Shown: one piece after another, positions 1-7,645 of the stretch | Position numbering within the stretch: position 1 is the stretch's first letter | Layout of the letters: the number at the start of each line of letters is the position of its first letter | Assembly: GCA_031365375.1 (NCBI GenBank) | Contig: JANLXZ010000181.1 | Span: 1 to 35,159 of the forward strand | Direction of reading: 5' to 3' | DNA from: JAKFWF01 sp031365375 | GTDB taxonomy: Bacteria > Pseudomonadota > Alphaproteobacteria > Rhizobiales > Hyphomicrobiaceae | Length of the DNA: 35,159 bases | The notes under the pieces: model-generated | Told to the model about the DNA's origin: nothing | The model's database searches: none | What the model saw: only the letters and a program-made list of their open reading frames with translations | Made by a program: the position numbers and the translations under genes

Positions 1-1
1 G

Positions 2-208
2 GATTTGCAGCAGCAACACGGGCTGGCCTATCTTTTTATCGCTCACGATTTAGCCGTCGTTCGAAATATTTCGAGCCGTGTCGCCGTGATGTTTTTAGGG
101 CGGATCGTGGAGCTGGCGAGCGCTGAAGAGCTTTTCAGCAACCCTATGCTCCCATACACGCGCGCACTGTTGGAGGCAGCGCGGTTGCCCGACCCGGTGG
201 TCGAATAG
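2..208 (+). CDS. Peptide/nickel ABC transporter ATP-binding protein (OppF/DppF type), C-terminal part, partial
   Basis: This is the end of an ABC transporter ATPase whose start lies outside the window. The visible residues contain the H-loop segment LFIAHDLAVVRNISSRVAVM, followed by the GRIVELASAEELFSNPMLPY stretch typical of the Opp/Dpp ATPases that energise oligopeptide uptake at the inner membrane. The frame ends at TAG (206-208), but the family's C-terminal oligo_HPY extension continues in the same frame beyond it (see the next feature), so the product is probably truncated by about 55 residues. It sits directly upstream of two solute-binding proteins and two permeases, so it is the energising subunit of that transporter. 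The family call is secure. Whether the truncated protein works is unknown. Confidence 0.9.
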   Translation, partial: DLQQQHGLAYLFIAHDLAVVRNISSRVAVMFLGRIVELASAEELFSNPMLPYTRALLEAARLPDPVVE

Positions 209-376
209 ACACGCCCGCGGGTGATCATCCGCGGCGAACTTCCAAGCCCTCTGCGTCCACCCTCCGGCTGCGTGTTTCATCCCCGCTGCAGCATTGCGAA
301 GCCTAGCTGCAAGATCGACGTTCCAACACTGGACGAGCGCGCGGCAGACCATTTTGCCGCTTGCCCTCACACCTGA
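209..376 (+). pseudogene. Cut-off oligo_HPY C-terminal tail of the OppF-like ATPase
   Basis: Reading on in the same frame after the TAG at 206-208 gives RGELPSPLRPPSGCVFHPRC and then a spaced-cysteine end (CKIDVPTLDERAADHFAACPHT) that stops at TGA 374-376. This is the recognisable C-terminal oligopeptide-transporter extension of OppD/OppF ATPases, with the PSP-x-PPSGC-x-FHPRC signature. The sequence therefore still looks coding although a single amber codon separates it from the ATPase. The TGA overlaps an ATG at 376-378, the usual translational coupling to the next gene. A C-to-T change from CAG is the simplest explanation. A base-calling error or suppression of the stop cannot be excluded. 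Confidence 0.75.
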
Positions 377-390
377 TGGAGTACCAAGCG

Positions 391-2019
391 ATGCGTATCC
401 TTCGCACGATTACGACGGCATTGTTGGGAGCTGCGCTGGTTGGCAGCCCGGCAATTGCCCAGACGACCAAGCCGGCGGCCCAAACGCAAACTACTCAAGC
501 CAAGGAAACGCCGAAGCCCGGCGGGCAACTAAAATTCTCGGTCGTCGCCGAACCGCCGAACTACGATTGTCATGCCTCGACGACCTTCGCGCTCATTCAC
601 CCCATCGCCCCGCACTACTCGACATTACTCAAGTTCGATACGGCGAATTATCCAAAAATCATCGGTGACTTGGCAAAGAGCTGGACGACATCGCCCGATG
701 GTCTGAGCTATACGTTCAAGCTGAACGATGGCGTCAAATTCCACGACGGCAGTCCGCTGACGTCGGCAGACGTGAAGGCCAGTTACGATCGCATCGCCAA
801 TCCACCGACCGGCGTCATCTCAGCGCGCAAGGCCTATTATGCCGACATCGCGTCGATCGAAGCACCCGATGCCGCGACCGTGATTTTCAAAATGAAAACG
901 CCTATTGCGGGCATGCTGGAAAGCCTCGCCTCGCCCTACAACTGCATCTACTCGGCCGCCAAACTCAAGACCGATCCAAAATTTCCGGAAAACAACATTT
1001 TGGGGTCGGGTGCCTTTAGCTTCGTCGAGCACGTCAAGGGTTCAAGCTGGGAGGGCAAGAAGTTTGATGGCTACTTCCGCAAGGGCCTGCCTTACCTCGA
1101 CGGTTACAAGGCGTTTTTCGTCAAGTCCAACGGCGTCGTGCCGGGCATGCTTGGCGGACAGTTCGATACCGAGTTCCGCAGCCGAAATCCGGCTGAACTA
1201 GCGCAGCTGAAAGAGAAGATGGCCGACAAACTGACTGTCAATGAAGGCCCATGGGTCGGCAGTCTGATCGTGATCTTCAATACGAAGAAGAAGCCGTTCG
1301 ACGATGTGCGTGTACGGCAAGCACTTTCACTTGCGATCGATCGCTGGGGTGGCAGCCAAGCATTGTCGAAAATCTCGGTGTTGCGTCATGTCGGTGGCGT
1401 GATGCGGCCGGGCTTCGATATGGCTTTGCCACAGGCCGAACTCGAAAAGTTGCCGGGCTATGGTCGCGATATTGAAGCCTCGCGTGCGCAAGCACGTAAA
1501 CTTCTCAAGGAGGCGGGTGCCGAAAACCTCACTTTCAAATTGCTCAACCGCAACGTCGCCGAGCCTTATACACCGGGCGGCATCTACGTGATCGACCAAT
1601 GGAAGCGAATCGGCGTCTCGGCCAGCCACGAGCAGCTCGAAACCAAGCTGTACATTGACAACTCGACATCTGGAAATTTCGACGTGGCGATCGAGTTTGT
1701 GAACGACTACATGGACGATCCAACCGCCCAGTTCGCCAAGTATCTGACCAAAGCAGCATCCCCGGTCGGCTATTCTGGCCACGAGGATGTCAAGCTCGAC
1801 CAAATGTACGAAAAGCAACGGCGCATTACCGATCCGGTCGCGCGCAAGGCCTTCGTGCAAGAGATGGACCGTTACGCAATCCGGCAAGCCTACAACGTAC
1901 CGCTATTGTGGTACCATCGGATCATCGCGAGACACTCAGCAATTAAAGGGTGGAACTTCACGCCGACCCACTATGTCGGGCAGGACCTCGTCGAGGTTTG
2001 GCTCGATCGCAAACCATAA
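391..2019 (+). CDS. ABC transporter substrate-binding protein, family 5 (peptide type), copy 1
   Basis: This is a periplasmic solute-binding protein of the SBP_bac_5 family (542 aa, normal length). An N-terminal Sec signal peptide (MRILRTITTALLGAALVGSP, cleavage after AIA) is followed by a short Gln/Thr/Lys-rich linker. The mature family signatures include YTFKLNDGVKFHDGSPLTSADV (residues about 105-130) and a VRQALSLAIDR segment. The start at 391 is chosen because GGAG (378-381) sits 9 nt upstream and the signal peptide begins there; an ATG at 376 overlaps the stop of the ATPase frame and is an alternative. It delivers a peptide-like or other organic solute to the permeases at 3651-5528. The ligand cannot be read from the sequence. 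It is a close paralogue of the next gene. Confidence 0.92.
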   Translation: MRILRTITTALLGAALVGSPAIAQTTKPAAQTQTTQAKETPKPGGQLKFSVVAEPPNYDCHASTTFALIHPIAPHYSTLLKFDTANYPKIIGDLAKSWTTSPDGLSYTFKLNDGVKFHDGSPLTSADVKASYDRIANPPTGVISARKAYYADIASIEAPDAATVIFKMKTPIAGMLESLASPYNCIYSAAKLKTDPKFPENNILGSGAFSFVEHVKGSSWEGKKFDGYFRKGLPYLDGYKAFFVKSNGVVPGMLGGQFDTEFRSRNPAELAQLKEKMADKLTVNEGPWVGSLIVIFNTKKKPFDDVRVRQALSLAIDRWGGSQALSKISVLRHVGGVMRPGFDMALPQAELEKLPGYGRDIEASRAQARKLLKEAGAENLTFKLLNRNVAEPYTPGGIYVIDQWKRIGVSASHEQLETKLYIDNSTSGNFDVAIEFVNDYMDDPTAQFAKYLTKAASPVGYSGHEDVKLDQMYEKQRRITDPVARKAFVQEMDRYAIRQAYNVPLLWYHRIIARHSAIKGWNFTPTHYVGQDLVEVWLDRKP

Positions 2020-2057
2020 AACCTAAAAAAAAAACGATCCAGGGAGAAGACCGGCCA

Positions 2058-3644
2058 ATGAACGTATTGCTGAGACTAAGCTTGGCAAGCCTCGCACTGT
2101 CGGGGCTCGCCAATACTCCGGCACAAGCCCAGACACCGAAGAAGGGCGGGATCTTGAATTTTGCCGTCGTCGCGGAACCACCGACATACGATTGTCACGC
2201 GACGACGACTTTCGCGACGCTGCACCCGGTGCGGCCGCACTACAGCGGACTTCTCAAGGTCTCCGGCGATGTGAACAAGAAGCTGGAGCTGAAGGGCGAT
2301 CTGGCGGAGAGTTACGAGGCATCGAAGGACGGCCTGACCTACACGTTCAAGCTGCATCGCAATGTGAAGTTCCATGATGGATCACCGTTTACATCAGCCG
2401 ACATCAAGGCAACTTACGAACGCATCATCAATCCGCCCGCGGGCATTGTTTCAGCGCGCAAGGCGTTGCACGAAGACATCGTCGCGATCGACACGCCCGA
2501 CGCCCATACGGCGATCTTCAAGTTGAAGGCACCGAATGCTTCGATGCTGAATAATTTTGCTTCGCCCTTCAACTGCGTCTACTCGGCCGCGAAGTTAAAA
2601 GAAGATCCGAAATATCCAGAAAAAGAGCCGATGGGCACCGGCGCATTCGTGTACGTCAACTATGTACGTGGCTCGACCTGGGAGGCGAAGCGGTTCGACG
2701 CCTACTTCGAATCCGGCAAGCCCTACCTCGACGGTTACAAAGCCTACTTCGTGAAGGCAAACGCAGTCGTCCCCGGCATACAAGGGGGCCAGTTCGATGC
2801 AGAATTTCGCGGACGAACGCCGAAGGAGCGCGATCAGCTTGTCGATGCGATGAAAGACAAGGTGACGGTATTGGAAGGTCCGTGGACGACCAGCCTGCTC
2901 CTCACCTTCAACACCAAAAAGAAACCATTCGACGATATCCGTGTGCGCCAGGCACTCAATCTGGCGGTCGATCGCTGGGCAGGTTCAGCGCCGCTGTCAA
3001 AAATCTCAATGCTCAAGTTCGTCGGCGGGTTTACCCGAACCGGTTCGGAATGGGCGCTGCCAGAAGAAGAACTGGTCAAAATCCCGGGTTACGGAAAAGA
3101 CGGCGCCAAGGCGCGCGAGGAAGCCAAAAAATTGCTGGCAGCGGCAGGCGTGCCCAACCTCAAGGTTAAGCTTGTCAACCGCAACATCGCCGAACCCTAC
3201 ACCCCCGGCGGCATATTCGTGGTCTCGGAATGGAAGAAGATCGGCGTCGAAACCGAGCATCTCCAACTTGAAAACAAGTCCTACTTCGAGGCTCAAGCTT
3301 CCGGCGACTTCGACGCGACTTTGGAGTTCATCTCAGACTTCGTCGACGATCCATCGCAGCAGTTCGTGAAGTTTTACTCGGCCTCGAAATCACCCGTGAA
3401 CGTATCGGGCGCCGAGGATCCCGAACTTGATGCGTTGTTCGCCAAGCAGGCGACCACCATCGATCCGGTCGAGCGCCGCAAGATCACGAACGCCTTCGAA
3501 AAACGTGCGCTGACCCAGAGCTATTCGATGATGTTGTACTGGTGGCAGCGCATTGTCGTCATGAATACGAAAATCAAAGGGTGGGAGCTGCATGCCAGCC
3601 ACTTCACCGGACAAGACCTCAGCAATGTTTGGTTGGATCAATAA
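2058..3644 (+). CDS. ABC transporter substrate-binding protein, family 5 (peptide type), copy 2
   Basis: This is a second SBP_bac_5 protein (528 aa) that aligns with the preceding gene nearly end to end. Both share FAVVAEPP/FSVVAEPP and YDCHA near the N-terminus, YTFKL then VKFHDGSP, SARKA, LDGYKA-FFVK/YFVK, VRQAL, and AEPYTPGGI. The signal peptide is MNVLLRLSLASLALSGLANT followed by PAQAQ. ATG 2058 is preferred over upstream in-frame starts because AGGGAGA (from 2041) precedes it and the signal peptide begins there. It lies 38 bp after copy 1 and 6 bp before the permease, so all are probably one operon. Copy 2 may bind a different ligand for the same membrane channel. The signature segments, including the YDCHA motif, are shared. 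Confidence 0.92.
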   Translation: MNVLLRLSLASLALSGLANTPAQAQTPKKGGILNFAVVAEPPTYDCHATTTFATLHPVRPHYSGLLKVSGDVNKKLELKGDLAESYEASKDGLTYTFKLHRNVKFHDGSPFTSADIKATYERIINPPAGIVSARKALHEDIVAIDTPDAHTAIFKLKAPNASMLNNFASPFNCVYSAAKLKEDPKYPEKEPMGTGAFVYVNYVRGSTWEAKRFDAYFESGKPYLDGYKAYFVKANAVVPGIQGGQFDAEFRGRTPKERDQLVDAMKDKVTVLEGPWTTSLLLTFNTKKKPFDDIRVRQALNLAVDRWAGSAPLSKISMLKFVGGFTRTGSEWALPEEELVKIPGYGKDGAKAREEAKKLLAAAGVPNLKVKLVNRNIAEPYTPGGIFVVSEWKKIGVETEHLQLENKSYFEAQASGDFDATLEFISDFVDDPSQQFVKFYSASKSPVNVSGAEDPELDALFAKQATTIDPVERRKITNAFEKRALTQSYSMMLYWWQRIVVMNTKIKGWELHASHFTGQDLSNVWLDQ

Positions 3645-3650
3645 AACCAG

Positions 3651-4604
3651 ATGTTCCGTTTCCTACTCCGCCGCTTCGCCCTGCTGATCCCGACACTGTT
3701 GGGCGTGGCCGTCGTGACGTTCTTCTTGATCCGGGTGATGCCGGGCGATCCCGTCGTCGTCAAGCTGCGCGCAGATGGGGCGGCGGTAAGCGAAGAAACC
3801 ATCCAAGCCGAACGCAAACGCCTCGGCTTGGATAAACCACTATCCGCGCAGTTCGCCGACTACATGGTCGGCCTCGCACATTTCGATCTCGGTAACTCAC
3901 TGTGGACTGGCCAGCCCGTCACAAAGGAAATCGCGCTACGGTTCCCCGTGTCTCTGCAAGTTGCGATCATGGCCACCATCATCGCATTGTTGATCGCTAT
4001 ACCGCTCGGGATCCTGTCGGCGGTCTATCGAGATACCTGGATAGACTACGTGGTGCGCATAGTCGCGGTGTCCGGCTTGGCCATCCCCTCGTTTTGGCTC
4101 GGCATGCTGATGATCATGGGGCTGCTGGCCTGGAAGGATTGGCTGCCCCCGATTGGCTATGTGCCACTGCTCCAGGATCCGATCGCCAACCTACAGGTGA
4201 CGATCATGCCGGCGATCTCGGTCGGCTATCGCTACGCCGCTATAGCCACCCGCATGATGCGCTCGGCACTGCTGGAAGTATTGCGCGAGGACTACATCCG
4301 CACCGCTCGAGCGAAGGGATTGTTTCAATCGCTCGTCGTCAGGCGACACGCCCTGCGCAACGCTCTCCTACCCGTGGTCACTGTAATCGGTCTCGAGTTC
4401 GCCTTCTTGATCGGTGGCCTCGTCGTCACCGAGCAGGTGTTCAACTTGAACGGCATCGGCAAATTGTTCGTGGATGCAACGACACGCGGCGATTTCAATT
4501 TGATCCAAGGGCTCGTGCTGTTGATTGCCGTAATCTTTATCATCGTCAATCTTGTGGTCGATCTGCTGTACGGTGTGCTCGATCCTCGCATCCGCGTGAG
4601 CTAA
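3651..4604 (+). CDS. Peptide/nickel-type ABC transporter permease, DppB family
   Basis: This is an inner-membrane permease of 317 aa with about six transmembrane segments. The N-terminus (FLLRRFALLIPTLLGVAVVT) and the RVMPGDPVV motif are diagnostic of DppB/OppB proteins. The EAA coupling loop that contacts the ATPase is visible near residues 205-240 (DYIRTARAKG followed by HALRNALLPVVT). It starts 6 bp after the second binding protein and is followed 12 bp later by its DppC partner, so the pair forms the heterodimeric channel. There is little Shine-Dalgarno signal, which fits translational coupling within the operon. The transported ligand is not readable. Confidence 0.95.
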   Translation: MFRFLLRRFALLIPTLLGVAVVTFFLIRVMPGDPVVVKLRADGAAVSEETIQAERKRLGLDKPLSAQFADYMVGLAHFDLGNSLWTGQPVTKEIALRFPVSLQVAIMATIIALLIAIPLGILSAVYRDTWIDYVVRIVAVSGLAIPSFWLGMLMIMGLLAWKDWLPPIGYVPLLQDPIANLQVTIMPAISVGYRYAAIATRMMRSALLEVLREDYIRTARAKGLFQSLVVRRHALRNALLPVVTVIGLEFAFLIGGLVVTEQVFNLNGIGKLFVDATTRGDFNLIQGLVLLIAVIFIIVNLVVDLLYGVLDPRIRVS

Positions 4605-4616
4605 GGAATTAGGTTC

Positions 4617-5528
4617 ATGGCTGACACCTCTATCGTCCCCGCCGCCGCCAAAGTTGCGAGCGATGCTATTCCGCGCCGGCCGAACCCGGTGTGGCAGTTC
4701 ATCCGCTCGCAGCCGCTCGGCTTTATCGGGTTCATCGTCATTATGGCCTATGTCATAGCGGCCGTCGGCGCGAGCCGGATCGCACCGTTCGACCCCGAGG
4801 AGATCGACTTTGCGGCCATGCTGGGTGCCCCCAACAGCGAACACTTTCTGGGCACCGATCAGTTCGGCCGCGATGTGTTCAGCCGCATCGTATACGGCGC
4901 ACGGACGGCGCTCGCGGTTGGCATCTTGTCGTCGTTATTCGGCTGCTCGCTCGGCGCCCTGATTGGGGCTGCATCGGGTTACTGGGGCGGCACCATCGAC
5001 ACCATAATCCAACGCTTCGTCGACGTGATGTTGTCGTTCCCGATCATCGTGCTCGCCATGGTCGTGGTGGCGGTGCTGGGAAAGTGGCCCGTGTTCGGGG
5101 TCGACATGAACCTGGTGGCTGCGATTTCGCTGCCGATCATCCCGAAGATGGCGCGGATCGCACGCTCGTCCACACTGTCGATCGTGCAAATGCCGTTTAT
5201 CGATGCAGCGCGTGCCGCTGGGTTCGGCGATCGCCGGATTATCCTGCGCCACATCCTCCCCAACATCGTGGCCCCTTACCTGATCATGACGACAGCCTTT
5301 ATCGCACAAGCAATCTTGCTCGAAGCGTCTCTGTCGTTTCTGGGGCTCGGTGTCACCGAGCCGACGCCGGCTTGGGGCTTGATGCTGTCTGGCGCGAGCG
5401 CCGATTTCTACAAGACCGCACCGTGGATGATCCTTTTCCCGGGCCTCGCAATTACGCTTGCCGTGTTCGCCTTCAACATGTTCGGCGACAGCTTGCGCGA
5501 CTGGCTTGATCCGAAGATGCGCGGCTAA
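4617..5528 (+). CDS. Peptide/nickel-type ABC transporter permease, DppC family
   Basis: This is the second inner-membrane permease (303 aa), of the DppC/OppC family. The first transmembrane helix follows a cytoplasmic leader with PLGFIGFIVIMAYVIAAVGA. The HFLGTDQFGRDVFSRIVYGA motif (residues about 77-96) is the family signature. The EAA loop is FIDAARAAGFGDRRIILRHI then LPNIVAPYLI. AAGGAATTAGG precedes the ATG as ribosome-binding sequence. It is the last gene of the transporter operon and is followed by a 241-bp gap before the convergent Lrp-type regulator. Together with DppB, the two binding proteins and the truncated ATPase it makes a near-complete importer; a DppD-type ATPase probably lies left of the window. 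Confidence 0.95.
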   Translation: MADTSIVPAAAKVASDAIPRRPNPVWQFIRSQPLGFIGFIVIMAYVIAAVGASRIAPFDPEEIDFAAMLGAPNSEHFLGTDQFGRDVFSRIVYGARTALAVGILSSLFGCSLGALIGAASGYWGGTIDTIIQRFVDVMLSFPIIVLAMVVVAVLGKWPVFGVDMNLVAAISLPIIPKMARIARSSTLSIVQMPFIDAARAAGFGDRRIILRHILPNIVAPYLIMTTAFIAQAILLEASLSFLGLGVTEPTPAWGLMLSGASADFYKTAPWMILFPGLAITLAVFAFNMFGDSLRDWLDPKMRG

Positions 5529-5535
5529 TGCCCTC

Positions 5536-5640
5536 TCAGTGAACCGCAGGCGTGACCGACACTACGGCTGCTGCGATGAATGCGGCGGCCGCTATGAACG
5601 CGAGTAAGGCTGTTTTGACGTCGCTTTTGTTTACGGTCAT
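5536..5640 (-). CDS. Possible small single-span membrane protein (34 aa)
   Basis: This short minus-strand frame translates as MTVNKSDVKTALLAFIAAAA followed by FIAAAVVSVTPAVH. The charged N-terminus (KSDVK) followed by a 20-residue Ala/Ile/Val/Phe span is what a small membrane protein looks like. It fills the otherwise empty gap between the permease and the Lrp gene. Against it, no clear Shine-Dalgarno precedes the ATG, and short Ala-rich frames arise by chance in GC-rich DNA. No family is recognised. Confidence 0.22.
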   Translation of the reverse strand: MTVNKSDVKTALLAFIAAAAFIAAAVVSVTPAVH

Positions 5641-5769
5641 TTCACTGGCCCGGGGTTGAAGATTACCGCTGGCAGGCAATTGCTTGAAACTTCCAGCTTT
5701 GATAAACCTTAGTCCCGGCCCGTTGACCCCGGCCTGAACGCACCATTTATCCCCCGTTCATCTAACGCG

Positions 5770-6237
5770 TTAGGCCTCAGTGATCGGCAGCGCGCTCGAG
5801 TGTTTTACCTGCGCCAGGGCAAAACTCGACTCGATGCTGGCAACACCGTCTAATCGGGTCAGCGTCTGCTTCAAGAACCGCTCATAGTCGGTGAGATCAC
5901 GAGCGACGACGCGCAGGAGATAGTCGCGAGTGCCGGTCATCAAGTAGCACTCGACGACTTCTGGCCAGCGTCTAATCGCCTCTTCGAAGCGAAGCATCGT
6001 GTCTTCCCGCTGTCGTTCGAGCTTTATCGAAACGAATACGCTCACGGGCAACCCGACCTTCGTTTGATCGATGACGGTCGAGTAGCCTTGAATGACACCT
6101 GCCTCTTCCAGGTTGCGAATACGGCGTAGACATGGACTTGTGGTTAGCCCAACCTTTTCTGCAAGCTCGGTCGCCGATAAGCGCCCGTTATCCTGCAGCG
6201 CTGCGAGCAGACGGCGATCGATGGCATCAAGCGGCAT
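5770..6237 (-). CDS. Lrp/AsnC family transcriptional regulator
   Basis: This is a 155-aa Lrp/AsnC regulator, full length for the family. The N-terminal winged helix-turn-helix starts with LDAIDRRLLAALQDNGRLSA and continues through ELAEKVGLTTSPCLRRIRNL (residues about 2-50). The C-terminal RAM/ligand-binding domain contains VECYLMTGTRDYLLRVVARD and ends near residue 150. ATG 6237 is preferred over an upstream TTG (6255) because AGGA lies about 9 nt before it and MPLDAIDRRL is the usual family start. It is transcribed divergently from the threonine ammonia-lyase gene, so it probably controls that operon in response to an amino acid. The arrangement recalls MdeR of Pseudomonas putida, an Lrp-type activator divergent from mdeAB (from memory of the literature). 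The specific effector is inferred only. Confidence 0.93.
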   Translation of the reverse strand: MPLDAIDRRLLAALQDNGRLSATELAEKVGLTTSPCLRRIRNLEEAGVIQGYSTVIDQTKVGLPVSVFVSIKLERQREDTMLRFEEAIRRWPEVVECYLMTGTRDYLLRVVARDLTDYERFLKQTLTRLDGVASIESSFALAQVKHSSALPITEA

Positions 6238-6311
6238 GTTGGCTAATCCTGTCAATTACCGGCGAGAAGTTAGCAGAGATCGCTACATTTAATTTTTATC
6301 TTGGCGAAATT

Positions 6312-6337
6312 CGCAATGTATCGCCACTCGAATTGCG
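6312..6337. promoter_or_regulatory. Candidate operator: inverted repeat in the Lrp / threonine ammonia-lyase divergent region
   Basis: CGCAAT (6312-6317) and ATTGCG (6332-6337) form an inverted repeat with 14 bp between the arms. It lies 30 bp before the enzyme's ATG and 75 bp before the regulator's start. AsnC-family proteins bind imperfect palindromes in such positions. The arms are short, so chance is quite possible. Confidence 0.25.
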
Positions 6338-6366
6338 CTAACGAACTATACCCAGAGGCAGATCCG

Positions 6367-7626
6367 ATGATGACAAATGGCATGGCTGTGGCAGATACCG
6401 CGACGAACGTCACCCTCGCCGATATCGAGCAGGCGGCCAGCGTCATAGAAGGCGCGGTTTTGATCACCGACTTCGATCACAGCCGTACGCTTTCGGACCT
6501 ACTGGGATGCGAGGTGTGGCTGAAATTCGAAAACCTCCAATTTACCGCCTCCTTCAAGGAACGCGGCGCGTTGAACCGGCTGACGCACCTAACCGGCGCG
6601 GAGCGCAAAGCGGGCATTATCGCAATGTCCGCCGGAAACCACGCGCAGGGGGTCGCCTATCATGCGAAGCGGCTTGGAATCCCAGCCACTATTGTGATGC
6701 CGGTCGGCACGCCATCGATAAAGGTTGAGAATACCAAGGGCCATGGCGCAACCGTGATTGTCACCGGCGCCACGTTGGAAGACGCTGCCCGCTTCGCCCA
6801 TGACTATGCAACGAAACATGGGTTTACATTTATTCATCCCTACGACGATCCTCTGATCATTGCCGGTCAAGGCACGATCGGACTCGAGATGCTCTCAGCT
6901 GTACCAGACCTCGACATCATCGTGGTGCCGATCGGTGGCGGCGGATTGATCTCAGGGGTTGCCGTAGCTGCAAAGGCGATCAAGCCGTCGACCAGGATCA
7001 TCGGCGTTCAGGCCGAACTGATGCCGGCGATGTACAATCGAATTAAATGCGCCGACCTGCCGGTGCGCGGCGACACGCTCGCCGAAGGCATCGCCGTGAA
7101 AGGTTTGGGGGTCATTACAGAGCGGCTGATCCGCGCGCATGTCGATGATATTCTGTTGGTCAGCGAAAATCAGATCGAGCATGCGGTCTCACTTCTGATC
7201 AACATCGAGAAAACGGTGGTCGAGGGCGCAGGTGCCGCGGGCCTCGCAGCAGCCTGTGCCCACCCCGAGATATTCAAGGGTGCTAAAGTCGGCTTCGTTC
7301 TATGCGGCGGCAATATCGACCCCAGGTTGTTAGCCTCGGTGCTTACGCGCGAATTGGCGCGGGAAGGCCGCCTATCGCAACTGATCATCGATCTGATGGA
7401 TCGCCCGGGACAATTGGCACGGGTTGCGACACTTCTCGGCGATGCTGGAGCCAACATTGTCGACGTATCGCATCAACGAACTTTCTCCGATTTACCGGCC
7501 AAGGGCACACTGCTGGAGGTCGTGATCGAGACGCGTGACCGCGCCCATCTGGACGGCACCGTCGCCCAACTTCGCAATGCTGGATTTGAGGTTAAACTAC
7601 AAAACAATCCCGGCGGAAATAACTAA
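6367..7626 (+). CDS. ilvA: Threonine ammonia-lyase (threonine dehydratase) with C-terminal ACT domain
   Basis: This PLP enzyme deaminates L-threonine (and usually serine) to 2-oxobutyrate and ammonia in the cytoplasm. The PLP lysine is K64 in ASFKERGALNRL. The phosphate-binding glycine loop is at about 190-193 (IGGGGLISG), and SAGNHAQGVAYHA is the substrate loop. An ACT domain starts near residue 336 (LIDLMDRPGQLARVATLLGD), as in the shorter degradative/anabolic type. Length is 419 aa from ATG 6367, which is preceded by GAGG about 9 nt upstream; an upstream TTG frame exists but is less likely. It is followed 19 bp later by an AceE-like 2-oxoacid dehydrogenase E1 and is divergent from an Lrp regulator, which favours a catabolic role yielding 2-oxobutyrate for oxidation. 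A biosynthetic (isoleucine) role is the alternative. Confidence 0.93.
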   Translation: MMTNGMAVADTATNVTLADIEQAASVIEGAVLITDFDHSRTLSDLLGCEVWLKFENLQFTASFKERGALNRLTHLTGAERKAGIIAMSAGNHAQGVAYHAKRLGIPATIVMPVGTPSIKVENTKGHGATVIVTGATLEDAARFAHDYATKHGFTFIHPYDDPLIIAGQGTIGLEMLSAVPDLDIIVVPIGGGGLISGVAVAAKAIKPSTRIIGVQAELMPAMYNRIKCADLPVRGDTLAEGIAVKGLGVITERLIRAHVDDILLVSENQIEHAVSLLINIEKTVVEGAGAAGLAAACAHPEIFKGAKVGFVLCGGNIDPRLLASVLTRELAREGRLSQLIIDLMDRPGQLARVATLLGDAGANIVDVSHQRTFSDLPAKGTLLEVVIETRDRAHLDGTVAQLRNAGFEVKLQNNPGGNN

Positions 7627-7645
7627 CAATCATTTGAGGGTTCCC

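Noticed and set aside
5655..5706. Stem GCTGG/CCAGC followed by TTTG as a terminator between dppC and lrp
   Set aside because: The stem is only five pairs with a long loop and the T-run is too short.
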